DNA of 64,000 bases from Agarophyton chilense (Eukaryota > Rhodophyta > Florideophyceae > Gracilariales > Gracilariaceae): the NCBI GenBank assembly GCA_030374765.1, contig JARGXX010000100.1, forward strand, positions 372,001-436,000, written 5' to 3'. The notes beneath the pieces are model-generated. The model was not told where the DNA came from and did not search any database. It saw only the letters and a list, made by a program, of their open reading frames with translations. Position numbers and translations under genes: made by a program. Shown one piece after another: positions 17,066 through 29,426 of this stretch; position 1 is the stretch's first letter, and each line of letters opens with the position of its first letter.

Positions 17066-17364
17066 TTGCTGGGCGGTTACAAGAACCTTCAAAAATTCAA
17101 TGGTCAGAATGCTACGCATGGCCCACTGGTCCAGAACAGTTCTCCTATGTATGACATGCGAACATCGTGCAAAATTTGTTCTACAAGTTGTATGTTATTG
17201 AATCGTTATCGTCGCAGTTCTCCTGCAGTACACTGAATAGTGTACTACTGAATTAATACAATTCGGAGGCAGGTGCCGATTCAATCTTTACGTTTTGAAC
17301 CATTTCTAAAGACACAAATCCTATATCTAAAATAACTTTGAGCAGTCAGCTTTCACCACTTTCA

Positions 17365-20300
17365 TCAACCTCTGTACCGAATCACACCTGACAAACAGGC
17401 AAGTTTCATTCTATCCATGCCATCATACCAACTATTTCCAGTCAGCAGGCCGTGTGGTGCCCGCGTGTCGTCTACGAAGTATGTGCGCTTACTTTTCGCT
17501 GACTTCTCCCTGGCGTATACAGTTTCCATAACCACTATAGGATGACTGTTGCACAATATGCTTTCAATTGTGAGGCTCGGGAATAGATTGGAGCTGTTCA
17601 CTCCGAAGCGTGCGTGCACTTGACCTTGCTTCCCATTAAGAATTCCCCGCGTAGCCCAGTCCGCTAAAACCGGCAAATGTTTATCCCCAGCTACCTCTTG
17701 CTCCAGAAATGCAAATGCCTTTCCGTAGTACACTCGAATAACTTCGTCTTCTTTAAAAACTGCAGAAAAATAATAGCTCTTTCGATCCGTTCTTTTCCCA
17801 ACACGCAGCGTTGTAAGTCCATGGCATCATGAGCACAGTTTTCTCGTCCCTCATTCTATGCCAGACGTTAATCGCTCCATGTGAAGAAACAAGATCTTGC
17901 GCGTCTGTAATTGGAATGCCAAACGTACATTCATAGTACCTGGTAAAAAAAAGACGCAACTGGGGGAAGTCATCTTGCTCCTCAGCTGTGATAGAAGTTT
18001 TGCGGAATGGGTGCAAGAAAGAGGATCGATCCATATCAGGGTCTTCTACCCTGCATGAAAGAGAGTCAGAATGTATCATGGATGATACTTCATCGTCAAG
18101 ATGACAAATGTGAAGGCCATTCTGAAGCCTGTATGATGCTGCTGCTGCATGATACTTGATTTTCTCTCGAGCTGATGGAGCAAACATATGCTTGGCATTT
18201 GTTATACGGTTCAAGTGCCCAACAAAATTCTCTGTCTTACATTGGCCCAACAGCGAGAGAGGTTCATTGTTCCGAATTCCATCTGCCAGATGCAAAATGA
18301 GATGGTACACGTATTTGCAAAGGTGAATCCGATTTTTCTTCATCTGGTCGTAGTGATCTATAAAATGCTTGTAAAAGTCTTTTCAAAACCAACTCAATTT
18401 CTTTCACAACCTCTTGCGTCAAATTCCATTCGCACACCCTTTGCACCAGCTGCAGAAATAGATACCATCCGTCCAGAACAAATTCTGGAACCCAGCCATC
18501 TAAGACCACATGACTTGTAGAAGTTACTAAAATCTTCCATTTAATAGCCTTCCACAAACCTCGCTTCTTGAAAGTTCGGGGTGCTCTACAATACGCAAAT
18601 CCGGATCCTTCTCTACACGATCGAAGATTGGAGTTTACTGCTGGAAGAATTGGCCTGTGGGTCAAGTATCCAAGATCCGGATGCCGACCAGATTCATTCA
18701 TCCAGATTGAAACTATATTCCGTGCAATGTTCTCAAATAACAGATGCATTGTATCGATTGGAAAAGAATCCATTGCCCGAAGAGCGGACAGATTGAGTAG
18801 TGGAGTCTTTTCTGCTTTTGAAACCCCAGGGAACTTCAGAGCTTCTTCCAACTCCTTTTTGTAGTCGTTCTTCTGAGCTTGTTGAGCTTTTCGTACGATT
18901 TCAAACCCTCTATGTGAGGTTGGAGAGGAAGTACTTCTATATTACACAGTTTCCCTTCCACTCGCCGCTTTTTTGACTTTCCTCGATGTGTCTTAGAAAT
19001 GGTTTCGAGCAGATAGGGAGGGAAATATGCGTGATTCACGAACACACCCTCAATACGACAGAATCTGCAGGGCACAAGGCCATTGACAGCCTTTGTATGT
19101 GTCAACTTCTGCATAGCCGCCAATTCAGCGAGCACGAAAAGTAGATCTACACGAACTACAGTTTCTTCACCATTCCACAGTGTTACTTTCTGCCACGCCT
19201 GATGAGGCTTTGGAGCTCTGTAAGAGAGGGACTCAGAAAAGATGTCAGCTCATTTGGTTCGTTCGGTCCCGGGATGAGAAAGAAGGGAAGAAGTCTGGTC
19301 GCTCTAAATCTAATACTAGGTGGTAGATTCAGTATGATGCAAACAACTGGCCAGTACGTGTAGATATCAGACTTGAAAGGCTGAACTCCATCCGCAGCAT
19401 CTTTGAAACGCCTACCAGAAAAGAAATCTAGGTATAATCCTTCTCTTTTTTCTGTGAGTCCTTTTCGATAATATCCGAAAAGGCGAGGACCCTCAACATG
19501 ATGCTGCATAAGTCGTTGAAAACGACACCATATCGGAAGATACTCGTAGGAGGCTCTGGGAATACGTTTTTTTTTCATCGCTTTTGCAGTGGTTGCAGTT
19601 TTCGATTGAGTAGTCTGGTCTTACTTTGAGAGAGTTGTGATAATGAACGCACGATGGATGCTCAGTGGTCTCGATATCCGATACTCGCAAAAGTGCTTTT
19701 CGGACGCAGTTGTAAGTTGTGTATCGAAACTCACTGTCCTCACCAGCGGTTGCATCTTTGGATAGATCATTCATCAGGGCATCAGAGACCGAGTGCTTGA
19801 TTCCCAGGCCAATAAGCGTTTCGTGCCTTGCCATGAATATCCTTAATCTTGTATCTCGACAAATTCGGTTGCCATTTGGTGTTAGCAAAAAAGGAAAGTT
19901 AGAGTTCAGACTCTGACCAGATGCGGGACCATTTTGCGAAAGACATTTGCCGTTTTGATGCGAGAAAATATCGATATATGCAACAGAGTTCACAGTTTGT
20001 TCAGAACTATAACTTTTTTCAGAAACAGTGTCTTTTACGGACACACATATAGTTGGAAGGCCATAATGTGTTGTCCAATTCTCAGAGCCTTTGCAAAGGC
20101 TGTATTTGGGAGAGCTATCTGTATTGGAGAGCGATCCAGTTTCTGAGCAGACAAATTCAACATCTTCAAATTGCCTTCGCAAGATATTGAACTGTGACGT
20201 GCTTCCGATGCGAAGAGGGAGAGGAAAGACATAACTACCGATCAAATGATAAGCCCTTGTTTGAACCAAGCTTCTACGAATCATGGGAGTCTGTCTTGAC

Positions 20301-20365
20301 ACCATATTTCCGGGTTCACAACGACATTTGTAGATGATGTGACAAACGTATTCGAGAATCACCAT
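17365..20365 (-). pseudogene. CACTA-type Tnp2 transposase, frameshifted
   Basis: Six minus-strand reading frames follow one another and together resemble a Tnp2-like (Transposase_21) enzyme that cuts and pastes CACTA/EnSpm transposons. Diagnostic parts: DGVQPFKSDIYTYWPVV and LNLPPSIRFR with LIPGPNEP (19183-19578); GLVPCRFC (18836-19135); SFPIDTMHLLFENIARN (18264-18851); and KYVYHLILHLADGI with CKTENFVGHL (17753-18343). Frame changes lie at a run of nine T at 19567-19575, near 19185, near 18840, near 18340 and near 17750. Some could be sequencing errors or tiny introns, but five changes suggest decay. Terminal inverted repeats starting CACTA were not located. Confidence 0.75.
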
Positions 20366-21741
20366 CGTGATATACGCAGGCGGCGAGAGCTATCAATGAT
20401 TTCTTAAGCAACAGCGAGGGCAAGAAAAACAGCACTGGAAAGCAGGTTATCAGTTGCTATATTTTCTGAAATATTTAGCACGGATGTAGTTGTCTTTGGT
20501 TGTTATATGCATTTAGTTCTGATAACGAATTGCAGTGAACCATCAGTGGGATTGAAGCAGTTGCATTGAGATCCAAGTATTGGTAGACCTGTTACAGAAC
20601 CACCAATAGTCCAGTTTCTCTTGGGGTATTTGTACCTAACGCCTTAAATGAATAACCAAAGTAAAAGGCTTTAATCTGCACTAGGCTCCATAGAAAGTAA
20701 GAAAGCGCTTCGTAGACTCTTTAGACACAAGAGCGAAAATCTTGCCCTGTAATGCTGAAAGGCGAGTAGATGCAAATAGAACACTATTTGGTCCGAAAAA
20801 GTGTTCGAGGCACAAGGAGAACGCTATGAGTCGAACAAAGGAGAACCAGTGATGAGATGCACTGTTTTAAGGAGGTAATGGAACCGATGCTGTGAATATT
20901 TGCAAGCGGGAAACCGGGGGTTCACATCGCTAGGCCTAAACAGAAGGAAACTTAGGCTATGGCACGAAGTGAAAAACGAGTTTCACAACAACATTTCGTT
21001 TTGGTAGGAAAAGCAGTAATTTTACAGTAGGCCAGCGAAGTTTTACGGGCTGTTCGGCCGCAAGAGCAAAGGGAATGTACAGTGAGCAGATCAGTAATAC
21101 ATGGTAAAACCAAAGTGGCAAGGAAAATGTGAAGAAACCCCCAACAGTTTCAATACTGAGGAAAAAAGTCGGTGCATGGATCATGCATCGATTTTGGATG
21201 ACATGGAAAGGCGAAGTGACTCCGCTATCATAACTTTCCCCTTAGATATTTTCCCCTCAAAGCGTTTGGAGCTTTTATTCATGATCTTCCGAAGCCATCT
21301 GGCCGCAAAATAAGACTAGATTTTCTTTCAAAACTTCGGTTCAAAGGTACACGTTAGGCACTAGCTAGCCAAATGGGAGAAAACAAATACCTACAATCTC
21401 TGAAAAAAGTGAAAATCTTTCTAGTTTTGGAGTTAAAGATTTACTTTTACCACGAGCCCACATAAAAGTCAACAATTCGTGTAGTTTTTGTGTTCTATGA
21501 AAGAGAATTACATTTTTATGTCACGCAGAATCCTGTTAATGCTATGTTTTCATAATCCAACTCACTGCGCTCGTACGGCGGTCCCGAAAGGCTGATCATT
21601 CATTTTGAAAAGGTAGAAGATTTTCGTTTCACTACGTGGGCTAGTGCTGTTTATCTAGTTTTGTTTGGATTCCACCTCATCCCACATGCAACGGTAATCA
21701 CTGCCATTCGGCTAAATATTGCTTTCTGATTGTTGCACGTC
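20366..21741. other. No recognisable gene
   Basis: Short ORFs only on both strands, none with domains. This may include the upstream flank of the CACTA transposase, including its 5' terminal region, but I could not find a terminal inverted repeat. Confidence 0.4.
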
Positions 21742-22902
21742 ATGGTTGTTATCAACATGAAGATTGTTCTCGTGAATTCGAATCCTCGCTGTACTGCAGT
21801 TGAATCCAGTTCTTTCAGTTTTGGGAAGGAAATGAAGAAATCGATAGAGGCTCACAATGAAAGCTTAGACGAAAATGATGATACAAATCCCCTTCAATTT
21901 CAATCCACGACTACGAAGTATTCGGTGTCTGTACTCACAACTGTTTGCAGGAAGCTGAGAACCTGAAACGTTTTCTCGAAACATGTTGGAAAGAGAAACT
22001 ACCGTTCCATTAAGAACGGAACCACCAGAAATGTATTTCAGCAGGCCGTTGAGAGGCTAATTCAAGAACTCAATGAGCATCATCGGTTGCTTTTGTATAC
22101 TGAGGGAGATTGGGGTGCTCTGAAGTCCATTACACAAAAACTTAAAAACGAAGTTGCGAATCGCAACGCCAGGAAGAAGTTCAAATCGAACGATACTAGT
22201 AGGCAGAGAAGCTCTGTGCAAATTCATACTGCAGTAGTGCAAAATACTATACAAGGCGCCACCGTTGGAGAATCCGGGACTGCTGAGATTTTCGATGACC
22301 AAGATAGTGAAAAAATCTTAGAACCAGATAACACTTTTGAAAATGACTTCTTTTCGCACGACAATACAAGTAAGAAATGTAATAAGCAGAAGAAAATTTG
22401 TTTCGGACATCGCGGTTCTTCCAAGGATCGCAAGACGGGAAACAAAAAGGTAGTGGCTGTTTTTAAGAAGGATAACATGCGTGCGAATAAGAAACGACGC
22501 AATGGTGGTCGTGGGAGAGAATTTGAGTGGAATTCAGGTGGACAGATCCGTCCAAAGAAAGTTTACACTGAGAGCGATTCGAATGATGCAGAAGTAAAAA
22601 CATTTGAAGTGTGGAAAAGTGTGTATGTTGACCGATCAAATGCTCTGAAATGCAGTGTGCAGGGCTGCACGTTTGAGGGCAATACAGCTCAAAGATGCAC
22701 CATATGTTCTATTCCCACGCACAATCTTTGTGAAAGGAGAGTCTACTTGGCGCCATTATTTGGCATACTGGTTTGGATTGCCATTTCTGAACAGCGCCAA
22801 AAATCTGGCCGCTTGGGGTACTGCTGCTTTCTGCATGCACCCAGTGCAGAGTCGTATGCTCATGGCGGTAAGAATAATAGTGAATTTGAAATAGTTGAAT
22901 AG
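21742..22902 (+). pseudogene. Unidentified Lys-rich ORF with Cys/His cluster, one in-frame TGA
   Basis: A single plus-strand frame runs from ATG 21742 to a TAG stop at 22900-22902, interrupted by one TGA at 21964-21966. Downstream of the TGA it has a basic segment KHVGKRNYRSIKNGTTRN, a long charged disordered region with Lys/Arg clusters typical of nuclear localisation, and a Cys/His cluster CX4CX9CX2CX4HX2C near the C-terminus, probably zinc-binding. The TGA could be a nonsense mutation or lie within a short intron; a TTGCAG acceptor-like sequence occurs at 21946-21951. I do not recognise the family. Such architecture occurs in chromatin and transposon-derived proteins. Confidence 0.4.
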
Positions 22903-24668
22903 ATTAATAAGTGGTGTCTTCTTTTTTAGTTTAGGAATTATTTAAAATGTTGTGTAAAAGCGTACAGTACTTGGATTTTCACTTTTTGGATTCTAAATAT
23001 TTTCAAGGTGGGAAACTTACACACAATTTTTGCGAAGAATTCTGGTCACTCTCACTATTTCTTCCCTCAATTGTACAAAATTCTGTCAAGTTAAAGCCTA
23101 AATTTATTGAAGCTTGTAGTGTTCGTAAGATCATGAATCTAACTATAGCATTTTTCATGCTTCTTTTTTGGTTCAACAGAGTTCCTGTTGTCTTCAGGAA
23201 AATTTGTGCAAGTTGCATTGTTCATTTGAAAACATCTTAAGAAATATTGAAATCAATCAGGAACAATGGGATTGGAAAAATCAAAACTGCGGCGTCCGGG
23301 AACCATGAAATGGACCTTATAAATTTCTGTGAAATGCAAAAGAGTAAAAACCCATTTAGACTGTGTATATATTTTCATAGCTCCGGAAAAAAGTGTTATT
23401 CAACTAAAAAAGGGTTGAACACCTACAGCTCTGTTTGGTCTTGACGATGTTTTTCATGTTTTTATGATCTCTCTAGAATGGAATCTGAGCTTTGCATTTT
23501 GCTATTGTAGCTTTTTTGGTTTGTATTGTTTTATGTGTTTTCATTCGTGTAGAAGATGATGTAACAGACGGGATAAAAAAATGCAAGAAGAACGATGAGG
23601 TTTATTTTTCTGTGGGGAGGCAATGCTCCTCTTATATGCGTATACGGAACCGTAAACGGAGAATCCAAACTAGAGTAGAATTGATCTAGCAATTACAAGA
23701 CCGCATATGCGAGAGCGAACACCGAGAATCGGTTACATGATGTCGTAGACGGTTTCCTGCATTTCCTGGGTGCACTCAACATCTTATTACCAAGAACCAT
23801 ACAAAACGTTGCCCATCGGAATCAACGAAGCGCTTTGTTGCAACAGCGAAGAAGCGACAAATTCTTCGACAGCTTTCTTCTGTTTTGAGAACGATCTACT
23901 ATCGTCGTCCCATTGTTGTCGATTTACTATCTTTATCTGGACAAGAATCAAGATTTGTCGTTACAGTAGACTTGAATTGCGTATGTAATTGTGTAATTGT
24001 CATCGTTTTCTGGCAGACCCTTAAATCCTATATTTCCGAGCTGTTTTCGTGGGTCACTTTCAAATATAAGTAGGCTTTTGAGGTATACTTGAAAAAAGGC
24101 TTATGAAAGGGCCAAAAAGGAAACGTTTCGAACTTCTGTGAACCCATATGATGCGCTGTATATCAGATCCCTGAAAACTCACCAAGAACTCTAAAAGTCA
24201 TGTTGCCGGCTGCAAAGCCGCTCGCAACACGATAATCCCAGTGACACGACTACAGCTTCCATCCTTCAACGTGAAAATGCTCTATTTAGATGTTCACGAC
24301 CTAACAGCGTCGTTCTGCACACGTTTGGTGTTTGCCGCTTCCCACCGGCGGCAGTCTGCGAAGAGCAACAGGATCATTTGGGAAGCTCCGAACGACTAAG
24401 TGTATATATAAGAAAGGTATCCCAATCCCTTTGAAAACTGTCATGATGGCAGTCCGACTGAAAGGTTTCTGGACAATTCTGACTGTCAGTCCTTGATTTC
24501 TAGTTGTTGGAAACATCAAGATGTTCTTCTATGCTTGCAGGTTTTGAATTGAACCTCAACAATGTTACAACATGACATGCCACTTCGATTGTTGTCTCCC
24601 TACTCTCGTCTGTGTTCGGATTTACACCTGGGGAGATTTTGGAGTTTGAAGAAGGGGCAAAAAGAGGT
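22903..24668. other. A/T-rich stretch, no gene identified
   Basis: ORFs of up to 97 residues occur in several frames (for example 22947-23240 and 23003-23218 on opposite strands) but none has recognisable domains. No RNA gene or repeat was identified. Confidence 0.4.
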
Positions 24669-24675
24669 ATATAAC
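24669..24675 (+). promoter_or_regulatory. TATA box of the secreted Cys-rich gene
   Basis: TATATAA lies 64 bases before the ATG at 24739, suggesting transcription starts near 24700 and a short leader of about 40 bases. Confidence 0.65.
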
Positions 24676-24738
24676 AGACAGAAAGTTACAACTTTCCTTC
24701 AGTTAAAGCGCCTCTACAGCCAAGCCTCAACCCCAATC

Positions 24739-25110
24739 ATGTTCAAGATCTTCGTCCTCACCGCGTTTATTGTCTGTTTTCAGGCAGCGAATGGAGCTTC
24801 TATTAAATCCGTTTCAATGTCTGAGGCTGTGAGGCTGACTCAAGTTCCGTGTCTCGAACTTCAAGCAGCCGCTCGCAACATGGCCGCTGATTCCCCAATC
24901 GAAGTTCGTGAGGTAATTAATACTGCCATTCGCTCTTGCGGGTATCCGATCCCGCTGCCGCCAATACTTCCACCGAGGCCCACTTCGTGCCCTTGTCAGT
25001 GCACTAGCTATGAAAAAGCGCTTTCTCAGTGCAAGGGATATTCTTTCTCTAAGTGTTGGTTGATCGGTCCTCCGAAGTGCAAAAAGGGACAGTTGTCCTG
25101 CTGTTGCTAG
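24739..25110 (+). CDS. Small secreted cysteine-rich protein
   Basis: 123-residue protein, family not recognised. It has a clear Sec signal peptide (MFKIFVLTAFIVCFQAANG, cleavage likely after Gly19). The mature part has an Ala/Glu-rich, probably helical segment to about residue 65, a Pro-rich linker IPLPPILPPRP, and a Cys-rich tail ending in three consecutive Cys; 11 Cys in the mature chain suggest disulfide bonding outside the cell. The ATG at 24739 was chosen because it gives the signal peptide and sits 64 bases after a TATA box; the frame is open further upstream. The gene looks intact and has no intron. Role could be defence, cell wall or signalling; this cannot be decided. Confidence 0.75.
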   Translation: MFKIFVLTAFIVCFQAANGASIKSVSMSEAVRLTQVPCLELQAAARNMAADSPIEVREVINTAIRSCGYPIPLPPILPPRPTSCPCQCTSYEKALSQCKGYSFSKCWLIGPPKCKKGQLSCCC

Positions 25111-28100
25111 AGAGAGACAGAGTAGTTCTCAGTCCTAATACAATTGGACAGTCTCAGTCCTGTCAGCCCGCTTCTTACTCAATATCATTAAAAAATTGGA
25201 GCAACGAACGGGTATTTCAAGAGAGAGAGAGTTATAGAGGCCACAGAAATGGATTAATGGCTGTTCCATGATGAAGTTCTTGATTTCTAAGTAAATATTT
25301 ATTATTTTTGCGCAGCTGCGCATGAAGAAGGTTTCACTTACAACGGTCTAAATGCGTCATGTTTGTGTAGAGAGCGATAATTTTTCAGAATCTTCTTTGA
25401 GTGGCATTTTCAATAGCAATTGCCCACTGAAGTCCCAGAAAGTCTATTCGGTAGCATCGAGAAAATTCACAGCACTACTTAGCGCCCCGGCGCGGTCGAA
25501 ACGAATCGGCTTTGGTAATGAATAATGTTCCGTAGAAGCAATCATAAATAGGACTCTGGCTTACATATTCAACTAAACTAACTTAAAGCAAACTCACAAT
25601 CGGCGTTTTTAACATCCGAAGCTGTTATTGACATGGTTCCTGTGGAACTAATCCGTGTTCTAAAAACTAGTCGTTACGCTGTGTAGCTCAGAAACGTTTG
25701 TGTATCCGCGTATCGTTGCATTAAACGGACCTCGTTTACTTGGAAACAGCTGATGATGATGAAGGTACTGTAGCACTGCATTCCAGCAGAATGCTTCAGT
25801 AACCTCCTAATATTCATGAGAGCAGTGCATGTGGCTCCGATTTTGAAAGGTCGAATTAATAAGCATAGTCGACCAATGAGACAATTAGGAAATATTACAT
25901 TCAACTGTAGTTTCTACGTTATACTTTCTCACCGATGTAACAAATAAATTGGAAAATGTATGTTTGTATGTTTGAAAACAGTAGTGAGAACGATGTCTGG
26001 CGCTCAAATAATTACCTTGTCACCGACTTCCGTGCGAAAAACCTTTGGTATGGACTCCCTGGATGCGTAACGTTCGCTTGAATAATGAGTCTACGGCGGA
26101 GCTGGGTTGCCATTATTGGACAAAAAAGCTAGCAGTGTGACAATGTTATATACAAAATCTCGTGCAACAAGGGATCCATCGGTTCACGATATAACTCAGA
26201 CCAATATGCCTCCGTCGAATTGGGAATTTGAATCCACAACGAGTAGCTCCGTCTTACGCTACACACGCTGTTGCCTCAGCGAATTATGCATACAAACATT
26301 TTCAGATATCTTTCATGGCTACATTCGACATATATCTCAGTTTTCTTACTTAAAACCCCTCAAGATACACCACATTTTTGGTTGCTTATCATCAGAGTCT
26401 GCACAAATGACAACTTTAGCCGGATGCATGGTCCCAAGAGGGCAACGAACGGTTAACCATGGTAAACACATTTGTGTGCCGTTTCATTTCAATCAGTCAA
26501 AAAGTTATTCGGTCCAATTTGACTTGAATACATCGGCCGTTCAAGCTTGAATGGTTGAGATTTCACGAAGCTACAGTACCGCGATGGCGATCTGGCGATG
26601 CCTTGTCCAACCAAATTGGCACATTGCTAGCATCACCTCAAAGCGAACAAAAACATTTATTGGACCATCCGCTTTCGGCGTGACCGGTCCAGCACCCGCC
26701 GTTCCATCGTTGCGCATTCCTCGAGATGGCTCACTTGGATCCCTTTGACTTGGATAAGAGGATCTGTTAGCAACACCTCCCGTCGCCATTTCAGAGCTGC
26801 TCAAAGTAAGAACGATTATTTTGTCAGCCGGGATGATTGGAAGTGCTACGAAAACGAGAACATCGAGAGGTCTCTTCCGGTCTTGTGCGGGGCACATGAC
26901 GTTTTGCCATAGATGGCGATGGTTTTGTCCCCTGTCAAAATATTTTACCTTGATGTAAAGTCAATCTCGAGACTTCGCTTTCTTGTTTCAAGGCCAAATG
27001 GGCCATAATCGACTCATTTCGGAGATGCCTTCGGTCCGCCTGAAACGAGATTTGGTACAATTGAAATGGAACGTCATACAAGTTTTGTACCGACATCCAA
27101 ATACGAAAATTTAAAATGTAGTTTTGTGAGGTACGGGCACACGCTTCACACGCTACACAGGCGTCAAACGTGGAACACTAGTGCCATTGGAATCGTGCGC
27201 AGACACACGCTCGGTTTTGTAGTACGTGTGATGATTACACGAGTAAAAAAGAAGAATAGGTTTTCGAGGAACGTGGAAGTGGATTTATTCTCGCGAAATC
27301 GGGCTGTGAAGTGCTACAAGAGATTTGCTGCTGCAAGCCAATGTGGTAAAGCCGATCTACCCTACGGAGTACGATGAAGCACTTCAAGCTCTGGCTTGTT
27401 CTCTTGTAGCTCTTTGAAAGTCCCAAACCACCCACCCAGGAAGCAGTAGGTATCTGGTCGATCATGCTGTGGGAGCTCAGAGGATCTGAGCTTCTGATGA
27501 TAGTCTTTTGAAAGCTGTCACCACCCTCTCTCACCAAGCAATAAAGATCTTTCGCTCGGCTACAGCCTCGTAGCGACAATGAAGGGTAATATGGAACAGT
27601 GCTGTTTCATAAGTATATTCGAAATTTACTTTTTGCCCAACTCTAAAACCAATTGATTCTCTTGTAAGAAGCCGAATCTCGCTTAATTTGGCTCTCTGTC
27701 ATGATATTAGCTTTAAAAACACAAATTACAGAGGTTTTTCTTAAAAGAAGGCAATACCTACAACATCTGTAAAGCAATGTAAAAAATGTTCAATCATGTT
27801 TACAGTTTCTTTTTTACGTTGAGTGTAGACGTCCTCGTTTATGCAAATGAAACGCATTCACATACACAGCGAGGCCGGCCACGTATGTGGCGTGCGCGAC
27901 GTGTACGAAAAAAGTCGATCACGTATCTGATGCACCGCGGCCGGCGAGTCTACAAGAGCCAGGCGGGTGCCACGGCGATCTGCCGAGATCACTGGCATGT
28001 TTCTCTCTCCCACCCACCCCCCCTGTGTAATCATGCCTCTCTTTCTGTGGCCGTAGGCGTGCTGGCATACGTGTTGAACAAAATGGCGAGCATGGCTGCT

Positions 28101-28699
28101 GGAGTTCCTGCAAAGTAGGGGGGCCCCCCCCAAAAGGGGGGCTTCCTTCCTTACATTACTGTGCGCAGATATCCTCAGCGCGAACCGGACCTTGACGGAA
28201 CACTCACCAACTGTCGCCAGCATGGATATTGAGGTAGCAAGTTCGATTCTGGGTCGACTATTTATACCTGACAGTCGAGGAGACGGATGGAAAGGGACAG
28301 GGTTCGAATCCAGCCACCTACGGGCCAATATTTGGTAGAAAACTCTAGAGACGTAGTGGCATTCTTCGGAAGTGGCCTTCTCTAGAGGTTAAGTATGGTA
28401 AAAAGAATTGTTTCCTTGTCGGGAAGGGTATTTGTTTGTTGATTCGGTACAAATGAGCTCAGTAAAAGCAGTTGTCACCGCACACACTTGCTTATAGGCA
28501 AACACTGTTTGGACACCTTTCTCTGCTCTTTATCATTTACATGCAAAATAAAGCCATGTAAGTGGAGCTGTTGTTCTGGTTCATGGAAATATTAAGAAGA
28601 AACGTTTAGGAAATAGCGTAGATTGTAATTTTCGGTGGTTAAAATATAGATAATGAACGAAAAACGGCAAACCCCAGTTTTTTGTTTCACCAAACATCA
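25111..28699. other. Long stretch with no supported gene
   Basis: Short ORFs on both strands show no domains. Around 27.86-28.33 kb overlapping ORFs occur on both strands in GC-richer DNA and look spurious. B-box-like GTTCGAATCC at about 28293-28302 lacks a foldable tRNA around it. No element similarity was recognised. Confidence 0.4.
28122..28141. repeat. G/C-run inverted repeat
   Basis: A run of C followed by AAAA and a run of G forms a short perfect hairpin, preceded by another G run. Such homopolymer blocks are also prone to assembly error. No gene end lies close by. Confidence 0.5.
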
Positions 28700-29152
28700 G
28701 TTTAAAAAGTTATACAATTTATCACACACACCGTCCTGGCCATCTCGAAAGTCTAAGAGACATGTCATTTCTATTGGTGCACCCGAGATACTTGCTGCTT
28801 GCGAAACTATCGATCAAGGAAAAGGATTCGCAAAAGCGTATCAGGTATTATTGGGTATGAAAGTAAATTTTGTTGTTGCCTTGGACTTCAAGAATCTATT
28901 TGAATCTTTGTCATCTTATCGAAAATCGACTGATCGATCTTCTAGTGCCGATGCAAATGTGATATATTATGAATTTAAAACGGACATGTTTAATCGTATC
29001 GTATGGATTGCGGAAAACCTAACTTGGTTGATCTCTTAACCAAGACGAACAGTTCTTTAACTCAACCCCTCCAGCTCTCAGTGTTCACCGTAAAACTCGC
29101 TCTTTCTTTCGAAAATGCTCTCAGTTCATCTACTGTTCAGTCAACTGGTTAA
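28700..29152 (+). pseudogene. copia RNase H fragment
   Basis: Plus-strand translation matches the C-terminal part of the RNase H of element 3: GAPEILAACETIDQGKGF, VALDFKNLFESLSSYRKSTD and a WIAENLTW block in place of WIPGKTNL, then LQLSVFTVKLALSFE after a frame change near 29030. The active-site region upstream (VFADAS) is not evident. A polypurine tract and LTR-like sequence follow, so this is a 3' end remnant of an element-3-like copia. Confidence 0.75.
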
Positions 29153-29158
29153 CTTCAG

Positions 29159-29175
29159 CAAAGAAAGTGGGAGGA
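29159..29175 (+). other. Polypurine tract of the copia fragment
   Basis: AAAGAAAGTGGGAGGAA follows the end of the RNase H remnant; the next bases TACGAAAC would be the LTR start, the same GGAA/TACG junction as in element 4. The LTR itself probably runs to about 29390 but its end could not be fixed. Confidence 0.45.
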
Positions 29176-29426
29176 ATACGAAACGTGTTGCATCTTGATG
29201 AAAGTTTCTACGACGTAATTTGTTTAATGATCGTGTATATTATTTGTCATGTTCTTGAATCTTACAATGTTTGTCCTCCCTGATTCAAAGGCCTAACGGT
29301 TGTTTAGTACTTACATTGTCTATAGTTGTTCTCTACTTAAGTTTCAAAGTTACCTAGTTGTTAAAGAGACCGACCGGGGATCGGATCAGACCGAGACTTT
29401 TTGACACATCTACCACCGCTATCTTG

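Larger units (their letters stand above)
15146..17364. other. GC-rich low-complexity patch with no supported gene
   Basis: From about 15.7 to 17.0 kb base composition rises sharply, highest at 16350-16900, and long ORFs appear on both strands and several frames at once (for example 16342-16875 plus and 16448-16978 minus). Their predicted proteins are Gly/Asp/Arg- or Pro/Arg-rich without domains, typical of spurious ORFs in GC-rich DNA. Two inverted repeats are annotated separately. Confidence 0.45.

Noticed and set aside
28215-28320. Possible tRNA or tRNA-derived SINE because of GTTCGAATCC
   Set aside because: No T-arm stem pairs around the motif, no A box at proper distance and no cloverleaf could be drawn.
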